Source of the DNA: Bradysia coprophila
Lineage: Eukaryota > Arthropoda > Insecta > Diptera > Sciaridae
Assembly (NCBI RefSeq): GCF_014529535.1
Contig: NW_023503493.1
Coordinates: 11,502,001 to 11,566,000 of the forward strand
DNA length: 64,000 bases
Direction: 5' to 3'
Within the stretch, counting starts at the first letter, position 1; each line of letters begins with the position of its first letter. Shown one piece after another: positions 1 to 12,214 of the stretch. The notes beneath the pieces were generated by a model, which searched no databases, was not told the origin of the DNA, and was given only the letters and a program-made list of their open reading frames with translations. A program made the translations under genes and the position numbers.

Positions 1-620
1 TTCTTCCTCGAATCAAAAAATGATGCTTTGCTTTTCTTGGTAAAAATAGTAGTCCTAAAACGAACGCAAAACTGAAAATATCATCGAAATTACTTGAACT
101 GAGATTGTGAGCTGTTTATGGTTCTGTGACCGTGAACTAATTATAAACGGTTCTTACGAATTCAAATCGAACATTTCTGCATACAGTTAGGCTGCATCCA
201 GCTATGAGATTTTTTTCAAATAATCAACGAGAATGACGGATCATTAATTTTGTCTCTGATATTTAGACAATCAGTTCCAATATGTTTCGCAGTCCCTTCT
301 GTTGATTCACTGGCACTAAATATCCAATTTTTAAGAAAAAAATTTTAAGAATTTTTTAAGATAAAATATTGGGCATACGATCAATTAATTGGTATGGTGA
401 CAGACAATCATTTTCTAACAAAAATTATTTCACTGCTGCACTATAATATCGCTTTCAATATAACTTTTCATTTGATTAATTGTTCACTAAAATTATGGGC
501 GTGCGATAAGCTTAATAAAGATAAGTCTCAAATAATTATTATCGTCTGAATAGGGTGGTCGACTAATTAATAAAAACGGTAATGCAAATTTAAAATTGAA
601 CAAAAAAAAGCTAAACTCAC
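1..620 (-). other. Intron sequence downstream of the 621-1851 exon
   Basis: AT-rich DNA starting with the donor GTGAGT at 620. No further exon with good splice sites was seen before the left edge, so the next exon of this minus-strand gene lies outside the window. Confidence 0.6.
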
Positions 621-1851
621 CTGGTTGAAATAGCTGAATGAATTCCCGTTTCGTATGCACTCGTGTGTATGATCGGTGAATGTTCATTTGTTGCTTGAAT
701 AGCGCCAATAACACCGGCACTGTACATCGATCGATTATTATTTTGACTAGCACCACTGGTTAAATTCGTAAAACTGTGAATATTATTGTCGAATTCGTCA
801 TGGCCCAGACCGGGCGGACTTCTCGAATCACCGCAACTACTTGCCGAATTGCTAATGTTATTGTTGTTCGCATTCAAAAATGCACTCTCTTTCAAATGAT
901 GCAAATCGCTGGACGAATGTAATGTGAGGTAATGGGATGCTTCATCCGCACCGTTATCTACAATTGCACAATTTTCATCTTTTAATGTGTCGGCTATAAC
1001 TTCGTCGATGGTACTGTTCGCCGCTGTACCAACGTCACTGTGATGATTCGGTGTCGATGTTGTGTAACCGGGATACATAGACAAGAGACCGGTTCGCATG
1101 GCTGCTGCTTCGGCACTGATATTATTGTGGTTGTGATGATCAACAGCCTGCTGGATATCACTGAAATGATGATTATTATTCGCTGCGATAATGTTGCGTT
1201 GCTCAATTAATTCGTTATCGCTGTGGCTGTTGTTATTGTTGTTGTTGTTATGGTGTTGATGGTGGTGCGGCTGATGTTTCTCGGTCATTTTATCGATGTC
1301 AGTGGGCTTGTGGCGCAGGTCTAACGACGAGTCATAGTTCCAGTTGCCGTAATTGTTATTATTGCCCTGCAGATAATGGTTTGTGTTCTGTATGATTTGC
1401 ATGGAATATCGAACCGGCGATGTTGACGGTGACACCTCGTTTGCATAGCGACACAGATCTGAACTACTTAAATACCGCGCCTGAGCATTCTCTATGATCA
1501 CAGACGGATTATGATTCTCCTCGTACGTCTTCCGAACACCTTGTTGCTGAACCATTGTCATATCAGTTATATCCGAACAAATTGGATCGGATAGTGATGC
1601 ACCACGTACCGCTGCACCGTGTGCAATGTCCGGTGATGTGGTTGATAGCAATAGAATATTATTTTCACTGTTGTTCCCTTCGCAACGATCGTTCGACGAA
1701 TTCAATAAAATATTTTCACTTTTCACAACGGACTCGATCACTGATGTTGCTGAACTATCGATGCCAGTACTACTGTTGCTGTTATGTGGTGAAACGACGA
1801 CTGGAAGTTTGAATGCGGCAGCGGCTAACTCGTACGGTGTGGTATCGGTCG
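621..1851 (-). CDS. Large internal exon of an Asn/His-rich, probably nuclear regulatory protein (unidentified)
   Basis: Open frame on the minus strand bounded by consensus splice sites: a pyrimidine-rich acceptor ending TTTCAG just before 1851 and a donor CAG|GTGAGT after 621. The exon is 1231 nt; it enters with two bases of a codon and leaves with two bases of the next, so coding continues beyond the left edge. The protein is low-complexity and probably disordered, with runs of Asn and His, many Ser and scattered acidic stretches. A less repetitive part reads RYLSSSDLCRYANEVSPSTS. No DNA-binding or catalytic domain lies in this exon. This composition is typical of insect transcription factors or coregulators, but I do not recognise the family. 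The entry phase matches the small exon at 19324-19348, making the joined start MSSDKDYFA-TDTTPYELAAAA. An apparent start at 1741 is only a GTG codon inside the exon. The exon itself is well supported; the function is inferred. Confidence 0.85.
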
Positions 1852-2854
1852 CTGAAAGGGAAATGAAGAAATAAACAACAACGACAATGTGTATACCAAC
1901 AAAAATTATGAACCAAAACCGAAATTGAATAGGTCTTCATGCGCTTGAGTGAGAGGAGCATAATATTCGAAATGAACTTGATCGTAACATTTACTGCATG
2001 ACGAAAGAAGATAAAAACGTCTGTTTGGTTCTATATGCTATATTATGGTAGGAACTTAGTCACTGTATACATACCGATGATGTGTATATATACACAAACT
2101 GCATGCGGATATAATGAATATTGTATGGGGAATGAGAGGAAAGAAGATGAAAACAAATATATCAAAAATGATGAAGATTCTCTGTCCGGACTATAAAACG
2201 TTTCGTTTCTCAACCATGAATTGCTCATTATTTATATACACCCGAAAGTTGTTCCATCGGAAAATTTGACTGTACTAGACAATCATTGTACACACAATCA
2301 GAAAACTATACATCAGTTTTTCCCCCGCACATATGCACACGCACACATCAAATTCGAAATGAACGATGAAAGAGACCAACCAACAAATCCACGATACGCG
2401 ATGCTTTATTAAGTAACGCGCATGACAAGATAATCAAAACTCATCGGCGCATGGGATTGGTCTGACGAGAGGATCACACAAGCAAGAAACAAAAAATGTA
2501 CCCACCATTCGTATACACCCAGACCATGGCTTTTTTGCGTTCTCATCTGCTGTTACAAAACAATTTTTTTTTTTCTTCGATGCAGAGCATAAACTTGACT
2601 TTCGATTCCAATTTAATGTCGCGAACGGCACACGTATACATTGTTGGCTTCGCTTCAATAACAAAAATGTCTTAGATTGTGTTCAAAGGTCGTTTTGCAG
2701 GTTTTTGGTAGAAGATAAGCGAATATGCGAAAAAGTACTTGGAGACGTTAGGTTGTTACAGATCATACATTGGATTTTAAGCAAAATTATGCAAAGTAAA
2801 TACATTGATTGTTGTGAGACGCATGAATGTTGCATTATACACCAACTCATCAAC

Positions 2855-3012
2855 TATTTTCGATAATTTAAATTCTCCAAATTATCAAAAATTTCTTGAA
2901 ATTATCGAAAAATTATCAAAATTCTCCAAAAATAAATTTAAGAATTTCGATAATTTTTGTAGAATTTAGAGAATTTTTCGATAATTTCGAGAATTTAAAT
3001 TATCGAAAATAG
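2855..3012. repeat. Foldback MITE-like hairpin with CTATTTTCGATAATTT ends
   Basis: The ends are inverted copies (CTATTTTCGATAATTTAAATT on the left, its reverse complement on the right ending ATCGAAAATAG). The interior is also imperfectly self-complementary and rich in GAATTT/AAATTC. Hairpins with related ends occur at 26921-27031 and 44156-44248. Confidence 0.6.
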
Positions 3013-3049
3013 GCCCTGGTAGAATCAACATACAAGCGAGCCAATACCA

Positions 3050-3155
3050 TAGTCATCTGATATTGATGGCGAAGACAAAAGTAAGCAATAAACTGTATTC
3101 TTCGTCATCTTATGCAGCCTGAATACAATGTTAAAGTCAATGAAGTAATAGATTT
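3050..3155. repeat. Copy of the dispersed TTAA-type MITE family (diverged)
   Basis: Begins AGTCATCTG and ends AATGAAGTAATAGATTT, as do the other copies in the window; the best-preserved copy with both ends is at 18395-18596. Internal similarity is partial. Confidence 0.5.
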
Positions 3156-3268
3156 CATATCAAGGTGAAACGACTTAGATCCGACATTTTAATAAGAAAA
3201 GTTAACGATAAATTCTCTAGACTGATTAAAAATTGATTAAGTTCAATGATGACAATTCGGATGTACTA

Positions 3269-3452
3269 TGTTGGTTTTCTAGTTGTAATTGTAATAATCT
3301 AGTAACCGGAAGACTCGTTTTAGTATGCGCTGAGTTTTAGTTTTGTTCAGTCTAATTACTTATTCTATTGGAATGGACGCTTTCAATAAAGTCTACTATA
3401 TTTTGTATTCCACTGGTTTATTTGCTACTCCCTGGAACATGGAAATCTAACA
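3269..3452 (+). repeat. 5' LTR of the miniature copia-type element
   Basis: 184 bp, TG...CA ends, contains an AATAAA polyadenylation signal near 3386. Followed directly by the primer-binding site. Confidence 0.9.
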
Positions 3453-3823
3453 GGTTATGGGCCCAGAAGACGCATTGTAGGACAGGGAGGAATTTGTTCG
3501 GAATCGAAAATTATTGAAAATCAAAATTACGGAAGTGGTTGGTGGTGACATGATACTGATCAGGACCGGACAATCGGAAGTAGTACAATTAGAAGTGGTC
3601 CAATTGGAAGTGGTACAACTTATATTAACACATTCGCAACGGCACACGATTATAAATCGGAATTGGCTGGAAATTCTGCACGATTTGGACATAATGAATC
3701 GTGGAAATCGAAAACGGAATGTGAATGCAGTGAATGTCAGTGGTGTTGGGAGTGGTGCAAGCCATAGTCCAGCTGATATGCGTGCAGAAACGGGAATTGT
3801 ATGAATGCGGGAAAGCTGTGTGG

Positions 3824-3955
3824 TAGAAGGAATTGACCACCTGGAGATGAAAAGTTGCGGTAGAAGGAATTGACCGCGGGGAATGGAAGAATGCAGTAGA
3901 AGGAATTGACCGCGGGAATGGAAGGATGCGGTAGAAGGAATTGACCGCGGGGATT
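3824..3955 (+). repeat. Short tandem repeat inside the LTR element
   Basis: Four imperfect copies of a roughly 35-base unit containing GTAGAAGGAATTGACCGCGG. They lie in the non-coding interior of the miniature LTR element. Confidence 0.75.
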
Positions 3956-4184
3956 GGATATAATTTATACTGACACAAATTTGTATTGGAATTTGGTACT
4001 GCTAACGAGGAAAACGATTGGAATCTGATTGGTGGAATAATAGTAATTAATAACAGCGATAATGGCCTTGAATTTGGAAAATGGCAATAGTGGTATCAGA
4101 ACATACTAAAGGAGGTGTTGATGATTTTGATATCGTTGATACGAAGAAGGCTCTAGAGTCTAGATTATTACAATTAAGGAGGTG

Positions 4185-4368
4185 TGTTGGTTTTCTAGTT
4201 GTAATTGTAATAATCTAGTAACCGGAAGACTCGTTTTAGTATGCGCTGAGTTTTAGTTTGGTTCAGTCTAATTACTTATTCTATTGGAATGGACGCTTTC
4301 AATAAAGTCTACTATATTTTGTATTCCACTGGTTTATTTGCTACTCCCTGGAACATGGAAATCTAACA
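4185..4368 (+). repeat. 3' LTR of the miniature copia-type element
   Basis: 184 bp, nearly identical to 3269-3452, preceded by the purine tract AAGGAGGTG and followed by the target duplication TACTA. Confidence 0.9.
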
Positions 4369-6447
4369 TACTAGACTAAGCTAATATTTACCCTGACTTT
4401 TATATGATTTCGATAATTAGATCAGAAATTTTACCTGTTAAAGGTAAAACTTACAAACATTTTATCTTAATTCTTAATCACTGGGAAACGTAATTTTCCG
4501 AATGATGTGGCTATTTAAAAGTTCCTTCGTTCTCCAAATATTGACGAATGTGCGGTGATACACATATTGATTCCGAGTACTGGTTCATTTCGGGACACTG
4601 GTGCCGCCCCATGTATAAAAAATCAATAAATTTCTCGAGAACGACGAAACGACGTACATCATTATAAGTAAAATTATTCTACGTCTCCCAAGGATTAAGT
4701 GTTGTCTTTCAGAATCTTTTTCTCCGAATTATTCTGATTATTGGGTTTCTACCGATATTTCTACTTGATCAGTGGATATTTACAGATTAACATCTTTGTA
4801 AAAAATGAGAGTGTATGATCATGTAACCTTGGTTCTAAAAATCGACCCATCCTCAAAGGAAGCCCACTATTTACCTACTGTAAATATCCTGCTTTTTTCG
4901 ACTGTTTACATTGAAAACTTGAAAACCCTTTCTTCTCCAGTTTTGATTCCTACTTATGACACTTGAATTGTAACTACCTCGTTTCCTAAACAGCGGTTTG
5001 TCTTGATGAGCTGCACCTAATCGAGTTTTCGTCTTTTTATTTTTCAAAACATTGTATCCGACTGGCGCTTTGGACTGGATTCAAACGACTTATGTAACTC
5101 ATTTTGCAACTCTTCATAACTTTGGATTAGTACCACACTTCAAAAAATAATAATAGAATTCCAATGTTGTCTACAACCAATTAAAACAGAAAAATATTTT
5201 TATTAGAATTTTCGATGCAAATCCAGAGGACATTCCCAATGATAATTTCAAAAAAAAGAGAAATGATAAACGAATGACCTATCTGACCATTTCGCATTTA
5301 AGTTTTTTTTTGAACACAGAAAAAAAATCTAAATTAAATTCCATTACACACAAAAGCAACAGAGCTTCATGAAATTGTATGGATTATCAGCAATTATTTT
5401 ATGAGAAATGCTGCTTTTAATTAAATTTATATTTTCTGTGTTATTTTTTCTCTCTCTCCGTAAATTTATAAATTCACATCAATTCTGATAGAATGAATGT
5501 ATTGGAAAAGTTAAAAAAAATCATAAAAAATAGACCAATAAATACATCATGACCTAAAGTGACCTGTGCTGTGTGTTAAATTTTATTTAAAAAAATATAT
5601 TACAAAATGCATACACATGTTCAAATGAAACTCAAAATGTTCATTTAAAGTGTCACAACATAATATTTCTTTCTTTCTAGAGATTTATTTACTTTTTCGT
5701 TCGAAATAAACAAATTTTTGTGTGAATTTTCTTGTAAGAATTTTCTGAAAGTAATAAATTACTACAAGTATAAGGTTTCATGTTAACTAACTGGAGTACC
5801 AGGAATGCCCCAACTGACATTGAATCGATGGCATTGATGAGTTGGTGAATATTTTAGAATATTCAATAAGTTAGTTATACTCCGATTTTTTTTAAGCAAA
5901 ATTAGCGAGTGAATTTACTTAAGATAGGAAAGATAGGAAGAAATTTGGAAAAATAAAGAAAAAATGGAAAATTAGGAAAATTTGAAAAAATGTTTTCCCG
6001 AAAATAGTCACTGGAAGGCTCACGATTAGAAACAACCATTCAATAAGAAAAACCTATCCCATATTTCTGCCGACAGATCTCTGCATCATTGATTTTTTGT
6101 TAGAGGCCATGCATAAAATTACATGTCAAACATGTCCCTATAGAGCGTTTGCACTATAGCCATTTACCGCTTCAAACATTCTTAAAAACTGGTATTTTGC
6201 TAACTAGTTAGTAAATGGGATGTTTTGGGAAATATATTTGAGATTGCCGATACGAGCCGAAAGCGAGTTCGGCAACACAAGTTATGCGCAAAACGCCCAT
6301 TTACTAACGGGTTAGCAACAAGATTTTATGTACAGCAGTTGGATCCACATTTTTTACAAACGTCAAACGCACTCAACATATGAAAATCCATTTACGCACT
6401 ACTTTGATCGCACTGCTGTACATAATAGTTATTTATGCAATCGAGGT

Positions 6448-6505
6448 GCAAAGTACTTTATTAGGCTCTAATCGTGAGCATCGTGAGCCTACTAAAGTAC
6501 TTTGC
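6448..6505. repeat. Short inverted repeat (20-base arms)
   Basis: GCAAAGTACTTTATTAGGCT and its inverted partner (one mismatch) flank an 18-base loop. No gene context; it could be the tip of a small foldback element. Confidence 0.6.
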
Positions 6506-9500
6506 TTCGAGTTGCATCTAACGTATTACGCCAAAGAGGCATCAAGAGTTTGGAAATTTCGCATATTACGATGATTACGATGATAATTCATCGTTTGTTA
6601 AAAGTATCATATTTTACATCATTTGCGAGATCATTTGCTTCGCCGTAACGAGCCAGAGCTTATCGTTTCTGTGGTCGTTGTCATTGACAGATGATTAACA
6701 GTTTCTGAAATTTACGTAGAAACTTCCTGGTCCCATCCAATTAGGGATGGGGTAAAATCTGTAGTGGTAAATTGTAATTACTATTTAGGAAAAGGCAAGA
6801 AATCTAAAACAAACTTTGAAATTTTTACTCATTTCGAATAGTTAAATGCAGAAACGTAACGTGTATCATTAGCGAATTATAAGAAAAATTAGAGTTCATT
6901 GATTAGGATCCGCCTCAAATAGGCTGATGATGTTAACAGAAACTATTTTGATAAATTAAAACAACAAACATTGTACGCCTGTCGCTTCAGAGGTAAATGA
7001 ATAAATTTCATTTTTCTTATAATTCGTTAATGTGACATGTCCCTTTTCTTCATTTAACTATTCGAACAGAATTCTGTCACTGCTCTAGCCTCCATTCCTT
7101 CTAACTGCGTCGACTCGATTATCGAAGTATATTCAACCGTGCCGACTTCCACGGTCAGCAGGAGCTCAACGAGATATCAAATTATTATAAATTTTCGTAG
7201 ACTTTTGTCATTTGCGAACCAAATGGAAAACGAGTGAGTATGATGGGACCAGAAGAAAACCGCTACGAAAAGTGGTTCGATAAACCATAAACGCTACATC
7301 AATTATACCGTAATTGTTCTTTTAGTTTTTATCAATAAAATTCATTCGGTGTGTTCATAAATGAATAAATTACAATTCAACTGGAATATGTTATTACACA
7401 CTTAACAGCAATTATGTATATACACGTATGTGTTGTACGATGTACATAACACACAATGGGTTCTGCTAGCTATACCATAAAGCAGCTAATTAACATGTGT
7501 GACCATTTCAGAACAACGACAAAAAAACATGTATGTGAGAACTAATTTTTAGTTCCAGGCAAATTTAACAGAATTTCAACCAACCACAAAGCCACACATT
7601 TAAAATTTTGAAAGAAAAGAAACGGAAAAAAAAGTTGCAGATTAAACATTTAGGCTTATGCCACAAAATTTATTGCTATGATCTTCTCAATCATTAAAAA
7701 TGTAATGCTAAAAACGTTAAACAGTGGGTGGACAGAATGTACGCCTTCAAAATACAAACAAACATATGGTCTTCTTGTCTCATTTTTTTTGCTAATTTAT
7801 TCAAATGGGTTGGAAATAGTTGATCGTTTTATTCAACAAAAAAAAAAATTAACTGACTAACGAACTTTTCCAAATCCCTGTTCAACAGAGGAACGATCAT
7901 ATGCATTGGATTCTTGGACAAACAGTAATTGGTATATTTCGACAACAACAAAAATATTCATTTATCTCTCTAGCGGGTTAAATGGTAAATTTTTTATTAT
8001 ATTTTCTTTTATGAAAAAAAAATGTTTTTTTTTCTGTAATTTTTTTGATAAAAACAGATGCTGATATTCGATTACATTTTTGTCTGTATTAACGTTATCG
8101 TCGTGTTTACACACAAGAAAAAAAAAACGCCCCGTATTTAGGAGACACAGCACACGATATCTTTGTAGATATTGGGAAAATATTGGGAACAAAAATTATA
8201 ATAAGAAAGGATTGTGTCGTTATTCAGATGATTTATGATTTATTTATCTAATTTATTTTTGAAATGAAAATTTATTTTTATTGTATTGACTTTTCGACTT
8301 CAAACGAAACTAATTTAAGAAAATGGCCCAGACACTTATACGAGAAAAGTGGAGGGGAAAGAGTTCGGAATGAAGAATTTGTTAAGTCACCTAAGAATGA
8401 GAATGTAACGTAGGTCCATTGGCCAGTCAACATCCCTGTGTCTAATTAAACCAACTGATGCTCGTGGTGGTGTTGCACTTGAAAAAATATCCTAAATCTT
8501 TAGAGTAACTTCTTCTTACGAAGATACAATAGTCTTACAGGGCGTTTGATTTCCGAACTACTGTCCCAGATCCCGAGGCACATACATCAATAGCAGGGCT
8601 AGACTGGCCATATTGTCAAATTTATGTTTTTTATATTTTCGGTTGAAAACAATATATTAGCGACTTAATCTTGCCTTTGAGGATCTTTTGATAGCCAGTG
8701 AGACCCTAATCAATAGCATGGAACTCAGGACATATTTTCTAGAATTTGGGACTGTGGTCGACAGGATTATTTCAACGTTGTTGATATAAAACGGACCATG
8801 CTCTCAGCAACATGCAACATTTTGAAAACTCATTTTGCAATAACTAGATATATCCATTCATTTCAACAAATCGTCCCTGTATTTTCCTTCCCTGAAGTTC
8901 CTAAGCTCTCCGTTTCGTCCTGCTAGTGTTAATGTTGAAAAGTTTCTTTAGACTCTATGGTCGAGTTGGACGCACATTAATTGCCGAAATCTTAGCAAAA
9001 TTGAGTTGCACATAAAATATGACTGAAATATACAATTGATTCATCTTGTGATTCACGAGAATCTTCAGCTTTTTTCCGCCCAAAAACAAGAGAACTGAAA
9101 ACATAATCTTTCCATCAATAAATTATCATTTTGGCGACAAGTCATAAGCTCAAAATTTAAAAAAAAAACACAAAGAATTGCTCTTTCAGTCGGAGATTAG
9201 TTAATTCATTCGTCATGTCGCTGTAGATTCCTCATTCAATATTTCCATTACGATGTCGTTCCCCGTTTTTTCATTGTGATCTAAGTCTTCGTTCATTGTG
9301 ATTCATTGTGATACTAATGGTCAAGGATGTTTAAAATGAGTCAAATCGTGTTACGAATTTTATTTGACGAAAAATTGAAGTATCGCTTTCAAATTTGGCT
9401 GAGTTTCTAAACTTACTTATATTTATGTTGAGCCTAAAACAATACACTTATGACCCTGATGGCTGTTGTTTCATTCGTGCAATCGTGTTGAAGAAATGTG

Positions 9501-9515
9501 AATGTCAAAACAAAT

Positions 9516-9620
9516 CTGTAGGCGACATCAACGATGAAAATAAACGATCAGCTCTGGTCAGTGTACACTTTTATGGCAAAATGTGTGTTAAAACAAATGA
9601 AGTAAAAGATTTTGCATATT
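9516..9620. repeat. Copy of the dispersed TTAA-type MITE family
   Basis: Contains CGACATCAACGATGAAAATAAACG near the left and TTAAAACAAATGAAGTAAAAG near the right, the conserved blocks also present at 50989-51180 and 14290-14395. The short open frame here is incidental. Confidence 0.5.
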
Positions 9621-11456
9621 GCATCAGACAGTATGTTCTACTTTAAACAAAAGAAGTAGCAGATTTATTAACTATGCGATTGTCATGAGTGAATGTTTCA
9701 AATAACAGCGACTTTCACGGCCATATATTTGAATACTACCGACCGACAGGTACGACAGAAGAACAACCTTGTTGGATTATTTTATTGTTCAGGACACGGG
9801 CCTGTTACCAAAAAAAATTAACGAAATAATGAGACGATGCTGACAACGACATTACATAGTCGATGAAATGTCTCCAGCTATTCGAGTTACATGTGCATGT
9901 GTCGCCTTGATTTCATTACAAAAAAAAATAGTTTTTAAATTTAATGTACATTTTCTAATAACGTTCTTATCTCCCCAGAACAAAAGACCGTACATATTAT
10001 GAGTTTCCTGTTAAACATTTTTCATTGTGTTTTGAGCCAAGACTCTTTGTGAGAGAAGGATTTCCGTTGGGCATGGAATTTATTAATAGAATTTTGTAAA
10101 TTTTTGTTTTTTATTTTAATTATCGAATGAAGTCATTGTAAGACTTTGTTTCCATTTGACTCTTCACTCAGATCCGGAATGAGTTTTGAAATCGGAACAC
10201 AAAATGTCTGAGAAAACAACGCGAACAAAAAAATGTTTCCCTTTCTAATGGGCATTGTGTAAAAAACAACATCTCAACGAAAAATGTTGCTATCTTATAA
10301 ACACAAAAGGATCAAAGAAAGAAAAACAATTCACATCATATTCCGAAAGCACCCCTCAACGCGTGTTAATGTTTACCACTTGACCGTAATAATATTGTTT
10401 GGTAAATTTCATTATATTTTCCTAAAACACTTTCAACAAAATCTTTTCTCTTCTCAAGTTGTTTTTATAAATATTATGCAGAAGATGCAAACGAGTCGCG
10501 TGGTTAACGAAAGAAATGATGCCAATTTTCGTATGTGTTCTATCAGGTAAAAAATGGCATAGAAAATAAATATTGATTTGGTTTAAAATAATAATTTTCA
10601 AATTTTCTGTGTTTCTCTGTTTCCTTGTTTATTTGTTGAACCTGTGCTAATTTCAATTCGAATGCAGGAAATTTATGATGCCGAAAGAATAGGGGATTTT
10701 AATCGTAAATATTGAATGTATTCTTTAGCAATGAAACCTTAAACAAAAGTATTTTAAGATCAATACTGTTGTTAGCTGGATGTACTCGTGTCGTAAGTAA
10801 CGTTCGAAACTTAAAAATCTAAGCGAGCCGAATTCCCTTTTCTACATCTGTTATCAACGACGATGACAAAATTACATGATGAACTGAGACTTGTTTTTTC
10901 TTATATAAAGAAATGTTTGGCCAAACTATAGAAGTACAAGATTTGGTAAGGGATACTTTAAACAAGAGAACAGATTATAAAAGGTAAAGAAATGATTTTA
11001 TCGGTCGTCGACGGAGTGTGCATTTCTACTGAACTTCACATTTAAATTGCTTTAATTGAGAACGTAAGAAAATGTCATTATTTCGATGAAACAAAACGTG
11101 AAACCTGCAATGGTATTTTAATTATGAAATGTTATTGGTTTATGAGCGATGGTATTTCACCATAAGGACGAAAACAAACGGGGAAAAGTCGGGTAGCAAC
11201 GTTAAAAAGTCCCATGTGTTCCATAAGTGACAAAGAAAAATAGTTTCCACTTAAGCTTCCAAGAAAGTGAAGTTATACAAAAGTCACAAACAATTGAAGG
11301 AGAGTCGTCCAAACAACCAAAAAGAATCTCTACGTTTCCATCTCATATTTCACGAATTCTATTAGAAAGTACATAAAACAAATTGTCATAGCTGTTGGGT
11401 CAACGGAAACTTAGGATTTTCGGAATTATCAGAGTTAGTAGAAATTAGCCATTTTC

Positions 11457-12214
11457 TTAAGAGTCATATCACCAAATCTTCAGGCGATTTTTTTAATTTT
11501 GGGAACAAGCGGTCTCCGATTTTAATGACTGATAGCTCGTTGGATTCGTCGTTCAATTCCAGCAAACACGTATCTTTCACTTTTTCTAAAAAAAAAGTTC
11601 TGTGAAAAGAGCTCAAAAGTGAAGACATGTCAGAGGGTACCGAAAACAGTTTTTCAGCAATAACTCAAGAAAAAATTATTTTAAATTGTTGTAATGTTGT
11701 ACGAATATCGGCTTTGGAAAGACCTACAGGTAGAGTATACGCACTGCTTGGTGCGAGTACATCCACGAGAGTTATGACTAAAAATATAGTGAATGTTCGG
11801 AGAGTTCGGATTCTCTGCAACTTCGTTGTTCCACGGAACTGAGTATGGGATGTTGTAGCTGGCCTCACCCACTATCGTTTCACATATAAATAAACCCAGT
11901 ACTTTTGTGATGCAGGCCCACAGATTTCTTGGAAAAAAAGTTGGTGCCAAAATGCAGATTTTTTCCTTTCTTTCTGAGAGCTCTACAGATGGAACAGCAT
12001 TTGGAACGGTACTACGGCAGTCATTTTTTATAGTCTACTATTCTTTTACCTTATCAATAGAAAAACGCTTCGATATGTCGCGAATATATGTCGTTGAAAC
12101 AGATCCAATGTTAGTAATATCAAGAGAAAAATGATTAAATTTTTCTCGGAGGATTTTAGTCAAATAAAGTGTTAGTGCATAAAGATACCTGAAGTCTTGG
12201 CGATATGACTCTTA
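11457..12214 (+). mobile_element. TTAA-flanked element with ~24-bp terminal inverted repeats and a 71-codon ORF (copy 1)
   Basis: Flanked by TTAA on both sides with inverted ends starting GAGTCATATCRCC (11461 inward and 12210 inward). TTAA targets are typical of piggyBac-class elements, but no transposase is present, so it is non-autonomous. It carries an ATG-started open frame at 11627-11842 (71 codons, starting MSEGTENSFSAITQEKI) that is also open in the second copy at 60189-60788. The opposite strand is open over much of the same segment, so coding is not established. Confidence 0.65.

Larger units (their letters stand above)
3264..4373 (+). mobile_element. Complete miniature (TRIM-like) copia-type LTR retrotransposon
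   Basis: Two nearly identical 184-bp direct repeats (3269-3452 and 4185-4368) begin TGTTGG and end CTAACA, as LTRs do, and are flanked by a perfect 5-bp duplication TACTA (3264-3268 and 4369-4373). Immediately inside the left repeat is GGTTATGGGCCCAG, the primer-binding site typical of copia elements, which prime from an internally cleaved initiator tRNA-Met. A purine tract AAGGAGGTG precedes the right repeat. The 732-bp interior has no gag, protease, integrase or reverse transcriptase frame, so the element is non-autonomous. The open frame at 3514-3804 mostly reflects short VVQLE repeats. The two LTRs differ at roughly one visible position, suggesting a young insertion. Confidence 0.9.

Noticed and set aside
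617..1741. 374-codon ORF as a complete intronless gene
   Set aside because: The apparent start is GTG and the apparent stop lies in the donor GTGAGT; the frame is an internal exon with clean splice sites at 1851 and 621.
3514..3804. 96-codon ORF inside the miniature LTR element as a gag remnant
   Set aside because: It starts at TTG, is dominated by a VVQLE tandem repeat and has no gag or zinc-knuckle feature.
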